NCBI RefSeq assembly: GCF_001593955.1
Contig: NZ_LTAZ01000012.1
Location: 1 to 64,000 of the forward strand
Source: Halalkalicoccus paucihalophilus
Lineage (GTDB): Archaea; Halobacteriota; Halobacteria; Halobacteriales; Halalkalicoccaceae
Length of the DNA: 64,000 nucleotides
Direction of reading: 5' to 3'
The translations under genes and the position numbers were made by a program. A model generated the notes under the pieces. The model was not told the origin of the DNA, did no database searches, and saw only the letters and a program-made list of their open reading frames with translations. Position 1 is the first letter of the stretch; each line of letters begins with the position of its first letter. This document shows positions 35,071 through 44,038 of the stretch, piece after piece.

Positions 35071-35280
35071 TCAGAATCTCTTGGAGACACACCATGATTT
35101 TGACTGTGCAATAGCATTCATCACCGGATCTTCGGCGTCTTTGTTTTCAGGAAGGGGAATCTCGGAATCGGTAGCAATGAAGGCATTCACGCCGGGGTCG
35201 TCTCGGGGGAACGAACAGAGGTCCTTGAGTTCAGTAACGAATTCCTGATCAGCAGTGGTAAATACATCATCGGCAACGCG
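35071..35280 (-). pseudogene. C-terminal fragment of an unidentified protein
   Basis: A stop-bounded minus-strand frame of about 68 codons reads IRVADDVFTTADQEFVTELK, FPRDDPGVNAFIATDSEIPL and PENKDAEDPVMNAIAQSKSW before its stop at 35071. It has haloarchaeal acidic composition and real-protein texture but no start codon, and an upstream TGA cuts it off. I do not recognise the parent family. Confidence 0.35.
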
Positions 35281-35385
35281 GATTCAACCATTTTGGGCGG
35301 ATTACGAGCATCTCGCCGAACGATTCGCGTTTGCTCTCTGGAGGCCAAGGCTTACTTCGTACCCAAGGAGACCGGACGGTTGCTT

Positions 35386-35700
35386 TCATTTCCATGGGTT
35401 CGGCACGAGGTCAGCCTGCACCCGGGCACCGACCTCGATCCGACAGTCCGAGCGCGGTTCAGCCACACAGAGTAGGACGTACCCGTCCTGCCGGTGCCGG
35501 GGTTTCAGCCCCCGTGGCCGTTCACTATGGACCAGATTCCCCTCCAGCAGACGCCCAGTACAGGTGCCACAGGCGCCGTACAGACAGCCATAGGGGACGA
35601 CGACACCTTCGCGCTCGGTGACGTTGATGACCGTCTCCGACTCGGCGACATCGACGGTCGCTTCCCGGCCGTCACGCCACTCCAGGGTGACCCGATGCAT
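35386..35700 (-). CDS. 2Fe-2S plant-type ferredoxin
   Basis: The 104-residue beta-grasp ferredoxin has the canonical cysteine set: C-x4-C-x2-C in PYGCLYGACGTCTGR and a fourth Cys about 35 residues later in YVLLCVAEP. It starts at an ATG at 35700, 6 bp after the stop of the selenium-binding protein gene, so the two are co-transcribed. It lacks the N-terminal extension of the abundant haloarchaeal ferredoxin, so it is probably a dedicated electron acceptor for its operon partner. Confidence 0.88.
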   Translation of the reverse strand: MHRVTLEWRDGREATVDVAESETVINVTEREGVVVPYGCLYGACGTCTGRLLEGNLVHSERPRGLKPRHRQDGYVLLCVAEPRSDCRIEVGARVQADLVPNPWK

Positions 35701-35706
35701 TGGCGG

Positions 35707-37110
35707 CTACTGCCAGACATCGCTGGTACAGTCGCCGCCGGGCCAGCGAATCTCGTGGGCACGGGCCGGACCACCGGGCGCGTCACCGAAGTCGACGACG
35801 AACTCCTCGTCGAGCTCCATCCGCCCTTCCTCAGGGTAGACATCCGCCTTCAGCATCAGCGATCCCTCCTCGCCGATTTCGGGGTAGAACTGGTTGTCCC
35901 ACGAGGAGAACAGAGAGGTGGTCCAGTAGAGCCGCCGCCCGTCACGGGACAGTTGGAGCATCTGAGGGGCGCCCCGGATGTCGTGACCCGAAACCTCCTG
36001 TCGGTCGCCAAAGTTGCCGCCGGCCCACACCTGATCCACCAGTCGGGGATTGCCCGTGTCACTGATGTCGTACATCCGCACGTCGCCGTGCAGCCAGTTC
36101 GAAAAGAACATATATTGGTCGTCGAGCGACAGGAGGAGATCGGTCACAAGACCGGGAACGGGCATGTCCCAGTCCGGATGCTCGCGGTCCTCAATATCGA
36201 TCACTTTCTCCCACTCCCAGTTTCCATCGCCGTCCTCCCAGAACCGGATGACGTTCGAAGAAAGTGCGGCGCCCACATATCCCTCCGTTTCCTCCGGATT
36301 GTGGGGCATCCGAATCTCCAGCGGGATCAGCCCCTCCTCGCCAAAAGTGAGTGTCTGGCGGTGTTCTTTGGTTTCCCAGTCCCAGATATGGATGCTGTCG
36401 CCGTATTTACTGTTTTCAACGTCATCAAGGTCAAATCCGGGATAGTAGGTTTTTGGAGCAGCCCACTCGGTCGACAGCATTACACCGTGCCGGGGCTGGT
36501 ACCAGTAATCGTAGTTCATCTTCATGTCGCCGCGGTCGCTCTCCCAGTGGCCGTCGATGGAAAAGTCGTCCTGATCGAGCTGAAGGAAGCCACCGGGAAG
36601 TTCGCCGTCGGCGTTGCCAAGCATACTGATGACGATTTTCCCTCCGGGAACGCAGTGAACGGTGTGGGGTGCCGAGAGGTCGTACTCGAACACGTCCTCG
36701 GGTTCGATCACCTTCTCGATCGTCGGCTGTCGGGGGTCGGCGGCGTCAACGATATGAATTCGCGAGGAGCGCTGTCCAGGGACGATCAGATAGTCGCGGG
36801 TCAATCCTTCGGCGTGGCACGACGACGAGCAGCTGTTCCAGCCAAAGTGATGGAGTTCGTCACCCTTGTTCGGCATCTCAACGGTGTCGATCAACTCAGC
36901 ATAGGTGTCGGAGTCGGGATCTACATCAACGACGCCGATGAAGTCCGGGCCATCGACATCCATCCCAACTCGGGGTGCCATGACGAAGGCGGTCTTCTCA
37001 CGTTCAGATTCCGTCCGCATTGCCGCGGGTGTCGGATAGCCCGGTCCCTTCACCTCGTGATGTTCATGCCCCTGTGTCTCGGTCGAGTGACTGGGTTCAT
37101 CAGTACTCAT
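35707..37110 (-). CDS. Selenium-binding protein 56 family, methanethiol oxidase type
   Basis: About 467 residues from the ATG at 37110 (MSTDEPSHSTETQGHEHHEV); an upstream in-frame extension to 37167 lacks family support. The seven-bladed SBP56 propeller shows LHHFGWNSCSSSCHAEGL (the family's conserved Cys/His loop), SAPHTVHCVPGGKIVISMLG, YQPRHGVMLSTEWAAP, SNWLHGDVRMYDISD and the C-terminal ARAHEIRWPGGDCTSDVW. Bacterial members oxidise methanethiol to formaldehyde, sulfide and peroxide in a copper-dependent reaction. The downstream ferredoxin suggests an electron-transfer variant. Confidence 0.88.
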   Translation of the reverse strand: MSTDEPSHSTETQGHEHHEVKGPGYPTPAAMRTESEREKTAFVMAPRVGMDVDGPDFIGVVDVDPDSDTYAELIDTVEMPNKGDELHHFGWNSCSSSCHAEGLTRDYLIVPGQRSSRIHIVDAADPRQPTIEKVIEPEDVFEYDLSAPHTVHCVPGGKIVISMLGNADGELPGGFLQLDQDDFSIDGHWESDRGDMKMNYDYWYQPRHGVMLSTEWAAPKTYYPGFDLDDVENSKYGDSIHIWDWETKEHRQTLTFGEEGLIPLEIRMPHNPEETEGYVGAALSSNVIRFWEDGDGNWEWEKVIDIEDREHPDWDMPVPGLVTDLLLSLDDQYMFFSNWLHGDVRMYDISDTGNPRLVDQVWAGGNFGDRQEVSGHDIRGAPQMLQLSRDGRRLYWTTSLFSSWDNQFYPEIGEEGSLMLKADVYPEEGRMELDEEFVVDFGDAPGGPARAHEIRWPGGDCTSDVWQ

Positions 37111-37384
37111 GATAGTGTATGACACAGTCGACTCGATCATAAATAGTATTTTCGCTCGTTCGGGCACAGGAGTGATACCAACGGTTGCTTAAACCGCGTG
37201 TTTGAGCGTGTCTCGTACGGATTTTCGCATCCCTATCTAACGAGTGGTCAGTCGGGACGGAAGTGCACTACTAAGATTCCACCAGGGCTGGATCCCCGCT
37301 CTCTACCGCGCCGACGATAGGTTCCCGGTTTGTCGGCCCACTCAGCAATTAAGGGGGTATCGTTCTGATTACACGGGGGACTGT

Positions 37385-37750
37385 GACATCCTCCCCGCCG
37401 TTTACGGCGGGGCTTCCCACGCTCACCAACGGGCGGTTCGGTGGGAGATTTATGGTTGCCGGCCCGACGCACCGGGGGCGGTGCCACGCCGCCGTTACTC
37501 CTATCACGCTCGTGACTCAGAGTTACGTGGTGTTTTTTGTCGGTCTGCGGTCCCACGGGCTTACGTTTTGATGAGGCAAACACCGAATCAACTGCCAGTT
37601 TGTGGGGTGTCAAGGCCCGGCGGGGAAACCGGCGGGTTGACGCCCGGATATAGGGGCGTGGGGCACCTAACTCTATCAATTCTGACGTTTGGCGGGTGAT
37701 GACGCCGCCGTATCCCCACCCTGAAGGGCGAGGTTTTGGCGGCTGTGGTT
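37385..37750 (-). mobile_element. Palindrome-bounded IS200/IS605-derived segment (PATE-like)
   Basis: On the minus strand the segment opens near 37740 with CCTCGCCCTTCAGGGTGGGG and closes near 37385 with GCCCCGCCGTAAACGGCGGG followed by GAGGATGTCAC. Both are IS200/IS605-type terminal hairpins common in haloarchaea. The internal 300 bp have no transposase; a long frame crosses both palindromes and is an artefact of GC-rich composition. It is best read as a non-autonomous derivative or two adjacent solo ends. Confidence 0.5.
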
Positions 37751-38220
37751 CACATAACAACAGTGCCGAGCGTCGGGACTGGTTTTGAGAGTCCGTCTGA
37801 ATATTCGAGTCCGATTGCCCATCCGATCTCAAACAAACCAGCCAATATCAAGAGGGGCCGCAACATCTCACCGTTCATCTACTCATTCAGTCGAACTACA
37901 TCTTCTGCTAACTCACCGGTTCGGTGGCTGGTTTTTGTCGAAACAAAATACATTCTCTGTTAAATTAACACTCTGTGTGTAGTATCCCATTCCTATCAAA
38001 TTCTGATGATTTCATCAGAGTACATATAGATTCCTGGATTCGATAACGGGACATTTGACTTAGCGGAGAAAATCGAAAATGGACTATCTGAGTAAGGATT
38101 CCAGTTAGGGAAAGGAGACGAGCATCTTACGGAATCCGAATTGAAGTTCCTGACACCTCTGCGGTCAACTCAAGAAATTCACCGTCGCGAACGCCTTGTA
38201 CTCTCTCTAGGAGTCCGAGT
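37751..38220. other. Intergenic, nothing recognised
   Basis: These 470 bp separate the IS605-type palindromes from the MFS gene. Composition is AT-rich (37930-38100). No gene-like frame was accepted. Confidence 0.5.
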
Positions 38221-39558
38221 TCACTTTGCCTGTTGCGTCCGGTTTCGGAGCCATTGTACTAGGTAGCCCGCGAACGAGCATGTAGTCACCGCGTGCCCGG
38301 TCTTTGATCCGGTCCTGTCGCGGTACGCCGACGTTCGGCGGGCACCCACGCGAGCGAGGCGAACGGGTCCGGCGGCGATGGTGACGCCGGTCGCAGCGAC
38401 GGCGACAACACTCGATGCGAGCAAGAGGGGGTCGTACCCGACTCCTGCGGTAATCGCCAGTCCGGCGAACGCGACCGGTCCAGCGGTGCGACCGAGGAAC
38501 GTCGTGCTGTTGCGCAGACTCATCGCGCCGGCGAGGTACTCCGTGGCGACCCGGTCGCTCACGGCTGCATCGACGACCGGCATCAGGAAGCCGACGCCGG
38601 TGCCGACGACCAGGACTGCGGCCATCGTCCCGATCAGGCCGGTCGCGGCCCATGCGGCCGCGAAGCCAACGGCGTAGCAGGCGAACCCGGCCGCAATCAG
38701 CCACTCGTTCGAGAGGTATCGTGCCAGCCGGCCGCTCGAGAGTGCGACCAGCATTGAGGCCGTTTCCGCAGCGAAGATTACGACGCCAATCAATACGGGA
38801 GCAACTGCCGTTGCGAGGACGAACGGCATCGCCGTGAAGACCACGCCGAACAGCAGGAACTCGGTGAGGAACGCGACGCCGAACAGCGCCACGAGTGCTG
38901 GCGTGAGGACCGTTCGAGCGGCGTCGATGAGGTACGTGATTCCACCTTTGTCACCGGAGCGTTCCGGCTCCTCGAGCGCGACCTGCGCGAACGCGGCGAT
39001 TGGGAGCGCCGCCAGGTACGCAAGAAACGGTGCATTCCACGCGATACCGGCGAGTGCCCCGCCTACGACGGGGAACAGGGCGGCGGTCGCGGAGAGGACT
39101 GCGACGTTTGCACCCAGCACCGCGTTGCGCTGCACGCCGTCGAACACGTCGCCAACGATCGTCACGGTAGTGATAAAGATTGCTGCAGCGGCGGTGCCCT
39201 GTGCGATGCGGAGCGCAAGCAACGCTTCGAATGTGGGTGCAATCGCCATCGCCCCACCGAGAACACCAAATGCAATCAAGCCCGCTACAAGCACCCGTTT
39301 GCGCCCAATCCGGTCGGCGAGAATGCCAATAAACGGTGATAGCGCGATACCCACTACGAAGTACGTACTCACCAAGAGACTCGCCTGAGCGTCGGTGATC
39401 CCGAACACATCACGGAATACCGGTAGCGCTGGACTGATCAACGGCACTCCGAGCGGTGCAAGCGCTGTGCTCAGCAACACAATCTGCACGGTCCGAGATC
39501 GCCATGGAACGGTCTCAGTCTGTCCTGGTCGCCCGTTTGCCTTGATCGAGTGGCCCAT
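38221..39558 (-). CDS. MFS transporter (drug/H+ antiporter type)
   Basis: The 445-residue protein has 12 predicted helices. The MFS motif A between helices 2 and 3 is FIGILADRIGRKRVLV, and motif B/C-like RIAQGTAAAAIF and LFPVVGGALAGIAWN follow, as in 12-TMS drug exporters. The start is the ATG at 39558 (MGHSIKANGRPGQ). The basic C-terminal tail is cytoplasmic. A divergently oriented regulator gene begins at 39715, and a DMT exporter gene follows that regulator, so both transporters may be under its control. Substrate unknown. Confidence 0.85.
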   Translation of the reverse strand: MGHSIKANGRPGQTETVPWRSRTVQIVLLSTALAPLGVPLISPALPVFRDVFGITDAQASLLVSTYFVVGIALSPFIGILADRIGRKRVLVAGLIAFGVLGGAMAIAPTFEALLALRIAQGTAAAAIFITTVTIVGDVFDGVQRNAVLGANVAVLSATAALFPVVGGALAGIAWNAPFLAYLAALPIAAFAQVALEEPERSGDKGGITYLIDAARTVLTPALVALFGVAFLTEFLLFGVVFTAMPFVLATAVAPVLIGVVIFAAETASMLVALSSGRLARYLSNEWLIAAGFACYAVGFAAAWAATGLIGTMAAVLVVGTGVGFLMPVVDAAVSDRVATEYLAGAMSLRNSTTFLGRTAGPVAFAGLAITAGVGYDPLLLASSVVAVAATGVTIAAGPVRLARVGARRTSAYRDRTGSKTGHAVTTCSFAGYLVQWLRNRTQQAK

Positions 39559-39714
39559 GGTTGTACAGAAGTAGCCAGCTCTCGTGTAGTCATCTACTAA
39601 TATTGATATCTCCGCCCGATTGTAAGATCACTAGATTCGAGGTGTCTCACCACCTGCGACAGGGATAACTGCACGAGAACCGTAGGCTACTCTAGCCAGT
39701 ATAGAGTGATAGAC

Positions 39715-40581
39715 ATGGGAAACACAGTACTCGACGAGATTCTCGAGACGACACTCGAGTTGGATACCAACCCAATCTCAGCACACGAACTCAGTTCGCG
39801 CATAGAAACGGATGACCTCATCGATATCGTCCGTCATCGCGAACTCTTCGAAGTGCTGGTAGCCGGACCACTCGACCGAAACGACCTCGAAGCTCAGCTC
39901 GACGTCTCTCGCGCAACGAGCCACCGTTTCACACGGTGGCTCTCAGATCACGACCTCGCAACACGTGTCGATCATCGATTCGAGCTAACCGGAAAGGGAC
40001 AGGCGTACGCTGATGCGATTATTCACCTCGAGCGTGATCTCCGGGCAGCAACGACACTCGCCCCACTACTCGAGTCGATTTGTGAATCCCACCGTGAATC
40101 CGTCGTCGCTCCGTTCGCTGACGGGACAGTAACCACTGCGACGCCCGAAAATCCGTATGCACCGGTCACTCGGTTCGTCCAGTTGCTCCGTGAAAGCGAT
40201 AGCCTTCGTGGATTCAACACAACGCAGATGCTTCCATCTGAACTCGGAGGGGCTGCTGGACACCTGTTCGATGACATTGACATGGAACTCATCTACTTGC
40301 CCGACGTCGTCGAGAACCTCTTCGAGAACCACCCAGAGCAAGTTCAGGATGCCATAGATGCAGGTCATCTGACCCTCCGCAGCCGCGAGGCGCTTCCATA
40401 TGGGCTCGCCATCTTCGACGATCAGGTCGGCGTCGCCGGCTACGACGAGGAGACCGGGACGATGCGCGTGTTCGTCGACTCCGACTCCGCGATTGCCCGT
40501 GGGTGGGCCGAGCGCGTCTTCGAGGCGTACCGAGATCGGTCGGAACCGATCGACGACCACGGCGATCTCGAGACGGACTGA
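39715..40581 (+). CDS. Haloarchaeal winged-helix transcriptional regulator with C-terminal sensor domain
   Basis: The 288-residue protein starts at the ATG at 39715 (MGNTVLDEILETTLELD), preferred over a GTG 9 bp upstream. The winged helix occupies about 40-110 with GPLDRNDLEAQLDVSRATSH as the HTH and FELTGKGQAYADAI as the wing. The C-terminal half (FDDIDMELIYLPDVVENLFE ... YDEETGTMRVFVDSDSAIAR) is the effector-like domain typical of this haloarchaeal family. It is divergent from the MFS gene and upstream of a DMT transporter gene, so an exporter-control role is likely. Confidence 0.8.
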   Translation: MGNTVLDEILETTLELDTNPISAHELSSRIETDDLIDIVRHRELFEVLVAGPLDRNDLEAQLDVSRATSHRFTRWLSDHDLATRVDHRFELTGKGQAYADAIIHLERDLRAATTLAPLLESICESHRESVVAPFADGTVTTATPENPYAPVTRFVQLLRESDSLRGFNTTQMLPSELGGAAGHLFDDIDMELIYLPDVVENLFENHPEQVQDAIDAGHLTLRSREALPYGLAIFDDQVGVAGYDEETGTMRVFVDSDSAIARGWAERVFEAYRDRSEPIDDHGDLETD

Positions 40582-40742
40582 GCGGATCCTCGAACTGTCT
40601 CTTGTGGAGCGATGACGGGCGCCTCCTCTTGAGATGCGTCTCATACAGTGAGGCCGGGGTCAGCGACCGCTCCTCGTCTCTCTTCTTGTCGCCTGTCTCT
40701 CGCGTGAATTATAGATGGTTCTTCGTCTTCTACTCGTACACG

Positions 40743-41714
40743 ATGTGGAACCAGTGGTCGGAATCGGCGACCGCAGTGGGATCCCGATTCACGAACGTCT
40801 GTGTTATCGCGGAACAGTACCGCGGCGGGCTCCTGTTCGCGATCGTGGCGCTCGTTATGGGGGTTGGGTACGTCGCGATCGGCGTGGGCACGGAAACCGT
40901 GCCGCCGCCGCTGCTCGCCGCGTTTCGATTCGACGCCTCCGCGTCGATATTACTGACGTACGCGTTCGTCAGGGGACGCTGGCGTCCGCGAACGACCGCC
41001 GACGTACTCGCGATCGTCGTCCTCGGCGAGTTCGTGCTCGCCGGCACCGTCGGCTTTCTCTTCGCCGGACAGCAATACATCACGGTGTCGATCGCCGCCG
41101 TCGTCATGGGGCTGGGACCGATTGTTACCGTCCCGTTTGCGTACCTGCTTGTCCCCGGAGAACGCCTCTCTCGAGCGGATCTCGTCGGCGTCGCTCTCGG
41201 CTTTTGCGGCGTCGCGATCGTCGCCAACCCGTTGCCGGCGGAAGCGACCACTGGCAGCGCGGTCGGAATCGCGTTCATCTGCTGTGCCGTGCTTAGCTCG
41301 AGTCTCGGCGGCGTCCTGCTCAGTCGGCTCGAGACCGACCTGTCGATGCTGTCGCTGACCGGATGGGGTGCGTTACTCGGCGGCGTAACGTTACACCTCG
41401 TCAGCGTCGGACTCGGTGAGACTGGCGGAGCGATCGCCTGGACGCCCACGTCGATCGCGGCCCTCGTTTATCTAGGAGTCGTCGTCGGAATCGGCGGTTA
41501 CACGGCCCTACTCAGTCTTCTTGCGGAGGTCGGGCCGACCCGAACAAGCCTCACGTCGTTCGCGAGTCCGGTTGTCGCGATCATTGCGGGCTGGCTAGTG
41601 CTCGGAGAGGCCGTTACTGTCCTCACGTTAGTAGGATTTCTCGTGGTCACCGTTGGATTTGTTGTGTTGAATAGAGGTGATTTCGGTTCCGTTCTAGAGT
41701 CGATCCGTCGCTGA
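40743..41714 (+). CDS. EamA/DMT-family transporter
   Basis: About 323 residues from the ATG at 40743 (MWNQWSESATAVGSRFTNVC). It has ten helices in two EamA repeats: the first has FAIVALVMGVGYVAIGVG and FLFAGQQYITVSIAAVVMGL, the second has LVYLGVVVGIGGYTALLSLL and SPVVAIIAGWLVLGEAVTVL, which is the typical end of each EamA unit. It is probably an exporter of amino acids, metabolites or drugs. It follows the regulator gene by 160 bp on the same strand. Confidence 0.85.
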   Translation: MWNQWSESATAVGSRFTNVCVIAEQYRGGLLFAIVALVMGVGYVAIGVGTETVPPPLLAAFRFDASASILLTYAFVRGRWRPRTTADVLAIVVLGEFVLAGTVGFLFAGQQYITVSIAAVVMGLGPIVTVPFAYLLVPGERLSRADLVGVALGFCGVAIVANPLPAEATTGSAVGIAFICCAVLSSSLGGVLLSRLETDLSMLSLTGWGALLGGVTLHLVSVGLGETGGAIAWTPTSIAALVYLGVVVGIGGYTALLSLLAEVGPTRTSLTSFASPVVAIIAGWLVLGEAVTVLTLVGFLVVTVGFVVLNRGDFGSVLESIRR

Positions 41715-42087
41715 TCGGTTCACCCTTCTTCGAAAATGCCGAAAAGTCGATTGTAGCGTCCTTCTTACGGAGTGTCGCGTCTTTGCCAAAGAAGCCACAG
41801 AATAGCAATATCGGGTCAGCGAATGTCTCGATGGTATCCTCACCTCTGTGGCGTATATCGTCGATACTCGACAGCAACGTCGGTACTTAGTCAGGTGAGT
41901 TCCCGGTGGTGATGACATTGGTACGAAAGGCACCAACGTCCTTTCGAATGGCCTGTTGAATACAGCGGATAAGTTTATCACGACGATTTCATTTCCTTCA
42001 CGCTGAAATTGTCTGCACTATACGCTTACTACACATGCAAACCTAACGCAGCCAGTTATATAAGATAGTATAGATGTTGGTAGAGCT
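41715..42087. other. Intergenic, nothing recognised
   Basis: I accept no gene here. A CTGTTGAATACAG sequence near 41952 partly resembles IS-end repeats elsewhere in the window. AT-rich DNA from 41990 to 42090 is non-coding. Confidence 0.4.
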
Positions 42088-42110
42088 GTGCTGAATACAG
42101 AGCGCGTATC
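42088..42110. repeat. Short IS-end-like repeat, copy 1
   Basis: GTGCTGAATACAGAGCGCGT plus ATC. An identical 23-mer with one change occurs at 48617-48639, and a weaker version near 43092-43114. No transposase lies next to any of them, so they are probably solo ends. Confidence 0.5.
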
Positions 42111-42171
42111 TCGCAGGTAGTTACGCAATGAAACAACTGATCTCAGCGTGTGCGGAGCCGGAATTAGCCAC

Positions 42172-42453
42172 TCAGGCAGGTCGTTCGATGTTTTCCTGCT
42201 CCGTCTCGCTTTCCGCGGTCCTTCGACTCTTGTAGGTGTTCAGCCCGAGCAGGTTGTTCAGTGGACACTTCTGCGTCAGGCCCGTAACCGTCAGGGTCGC
42301 TCCTACTATCACGCCCAGGGCCACCAGTATCGGCGAGAGGACGATAACGCCCAGTATCGCCGCTGCTGATCCAATGAGGAGGATGGGACCGACGATCAAC
42401 CGGAGGAGACGGTCCCAGCCACCGACATTCTTCTCAGGGGGATAGAAACGCAT
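42172..42453 (-). CDS. YgaP-like DUF2892 small membrane protein
   Basis: The 93-residue protein has the DUF2892 signature: an N-terminal KNVGGWDRLLRLIVGPILL, a glycine-rich second helix (ILVALGVIVGATLTVTGLTQ) and the closing CPLNNLLGLNT. Two transmembrane helices form a hairpin with both ends cytoplasmic. The C-terminal 20 residues are an acidic tail. In bacteria the same domain is attached to rhodanese in YgaP; here it stands alone. Its role is unknown, although sulfur metabolism is the usual association. Confidence 0.85.
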   Translation of the reverse strand: MRFYPPEKNVGGWDRLLRLIVGPILLIGSAAAILGVIVLSPILVALGVIVGATLTVTGLTQKCPLNNLLGLNTYKSRRTAESETEQENIERPA

Positions 42454-42711
42454 TGTTGTTCACCACGAAACTATAGGTCGCCTGAGGAGATAAAGATAGC
42501 AGGAGATTTCCACAATATAGGACATGATACGGAAAATAACTGTCCGATTAGCAATCGAGGCATGTAGGCCAGGGCTGTTTCGACGGCAGGAAGCGCTCCA
42601 CCCCATCAACGAAAGGGCGACGAACAGGGCGAGATCGCGGCGCTGCTGACACAACGGTTGCAATCTTCTCGTCCTAAGAGGACGGCATTTCTTGAGGAGA
42701 ACAATGTCTAG

Positions 42712-43023
42712 GGATTCGTTCGTATCGGACAGAATCCAGAGTCTGCTGGACTGTATATCACCGGTGCTGTTGGGGTCGTCATCTATGTGGCGCGTGTTAA
42801 AGAGATCGTGCCGGCGAGTGAAGCGACGTTGTCACGCCCGCTTGCGTCCTATACTGGCGATCAGGCACCGTTCGATCAGAACAAATGTGTCGGTGTGTTT
42901 GAACCCGAGTCGGTGTCTGCGCTGTTCGATCCCATTTTGCTGGCACCGCGTGTTCCGTACGGGCTGCAGTAGACGGACCTAGAGTCATTCCGGACAGCCG
43001 AAACCACGGGCAATATTCTGTGA
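42712..43023 (+). pseudogene. C-terminal part of a haloarchaeal protein with premature stop
   Basis: The frame reads GFVRIGQNPESAGLYITGAV, VVIYVARVKEIVPASEATLS and FEPESVSALFDPILLAPRVP, then TAG at 42970-42972, then TDLESFRTAETTGNIL and a TGA at 43021. Reading through the TAG restores a continuous protein ending LESFRTAETT, which is how I know the stop is a lesion. It resembles a haloarchaeal PUA/EVE-like family of about 200 residues whose N terminus is missing here. The function of that family is not known to me. Confidence 0.5.
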
Positions 43024-43250
43024 GCTAGCCGTTTTTCGTTTCGCGAGTTGACATCGTTGGAACTCCTCGAACGGTGATGGGTCCAGAAGTCGTGCTGAAT
43101 AGACCACGCGTGTCGGCTAGTGACCTACTCAATAGATGCGCGGATAGTAGTGGGAACGTATGATTCTCTCGATCGGATGGTGGCTCCTCATTCCGACCGA
43201 AATAACGCAGCCCACTGCAAGTTTTATCTCGTTGGGGAGCGCCAATCCAT

Positions 43251-43745
43251 GTGATAAGTTCACAAGATACATCTGTTGAGAAGTACGACATCGATCTTGG
43301 AAAGCTCGGCGCTAAACTAGAAATTGCCCGAACCGAAAACAAGGCGAATGTCGCTATCGTCGAACATACGCTTCCGCCACACACGCTCGCCGCCCCACTG
43401 CACCGACATAGCCGTGAGGACGAAATTTCCTACGTGCTAGAGGGAAAGATGACCGTGCTTGCTGGCGACGAGATCTGGACCGTCCCGGCGAACGAGGCTA
43501 CCCTCAAGGGCCGGAACACCTGGCATACCTTCTGGAACGCGAATGACGAACCACTTCGTTTCCTCGAGATTATCGCGCCGAGCGAGTTCTCGGAATTCTT
43601 TGAAGAGATTTCACATGTTTATCCAGTCGACCCTGCGGACGAAGAGGCGCTCGCCCACTTCGAGGAAATCTGCGAGCGGTACGGCTTCAAGGCCGACCTC
43701 GAGAGCATTCCGAAACTCTGCGAGGAACACGACCTCCAAATGTAG
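43251..43745 (+). CDS. Cupin-domain protein
   Basis: The 164-residue protein has one cupin barrel. The first metal motif appears as PLHRHSREDEISYVLEGKMT (G-x5-H-x-H-x3-E-like spacing, with two His and Glu). The second is NTWHTFWNANDEPLRFLEII. A C-terminal helical extension follows (residues 120-164). The start is the GTG at 43251 because an overlapping ATG two bases earlier runs straight into TGA. No neighbour hints at the substrate. Such stand-alone cupins may be sugar isomerases, dioxygenases or binding proteins. Confidence 0.8.
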   Translation: MISSQDTSVEKYDIDLGKLGAKLEIARTENKANVAIVEHTLPPHTLAAPLHRHSREDEISYVLEGKMTVLAGDEIWTVPANEATLKGRNTWHTFWNANDEPLRFLEIIAPSEFSEFFEEISHVYPVDPADEEALAHFEEICERYGFKADLESIPKLCEEHDLQM

Positions 43746-43862
43746 GAGGACCAATCGACTCCCACTTTCTCCTTGCTGTAGCTACCCTCTACATTGCTCA
43801 CTCCCCAATCACCGGTTGATGAATACAGCCTCTATATGCAGCACCCTATTCTTATCATATTA

Positions 43863-43880
43863 TGAAGATTTCAACAGGGC
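43863..43880. mobile_element. Solo IS end related to the 1302-1422 remnant
   Basis: GAAGATTTCAACAGGGCT matches the right arm of the remnant at 1408-1422 (AGGATTTCAACAGAG) and the surrounding frame reads YYEDFNRAT, the same transposase tail (EDFNR). Only one end is present. Confidence 0.4.
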
Positions 43881-43937
43881 TACTGATTTTACCATCTGCG
43901 CCTGTGCGCACGGACTATTCTCTTTTGGCGTGGTCAG

Positions 43938-43981
43938 CCTTGTGCAACAAAACGTCCTTGGATGCGAAGTGTTGCACAAGG
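43938..43981. repeat. Palindromic repeat, copy 3 (CCTTGTGCAACA arms)
   Basis: Perfect 12-bp inverted arms at 43938-43949 and 43970-43981 with a 20-nt spacer. No DUF6788-type frame is adjacent here; the HhH protein gene ends 58 bp to the right. Confidence 0.8.
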
Positions 43982-44038
43982 CAAACTCTCTTTGCGGAGC
44001 GACTACCCACTGTCGGTTCTAATCAACGGATACGCTTC

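Noticed and set aside
35494..37122. Long open frame (over 500 codons) on the plus strand
   Set aside because: It is antisense to the well-supported SBP56 and ferredoxin genes and has no motif; GC-rich halophile genes routinely leave antisense frames open.
37248..37832. 194-codon minus-strand frame
   Set aside because: It runs through two IS605-type palindromes and the translation (Pro/Arg-rich) has no protein character.
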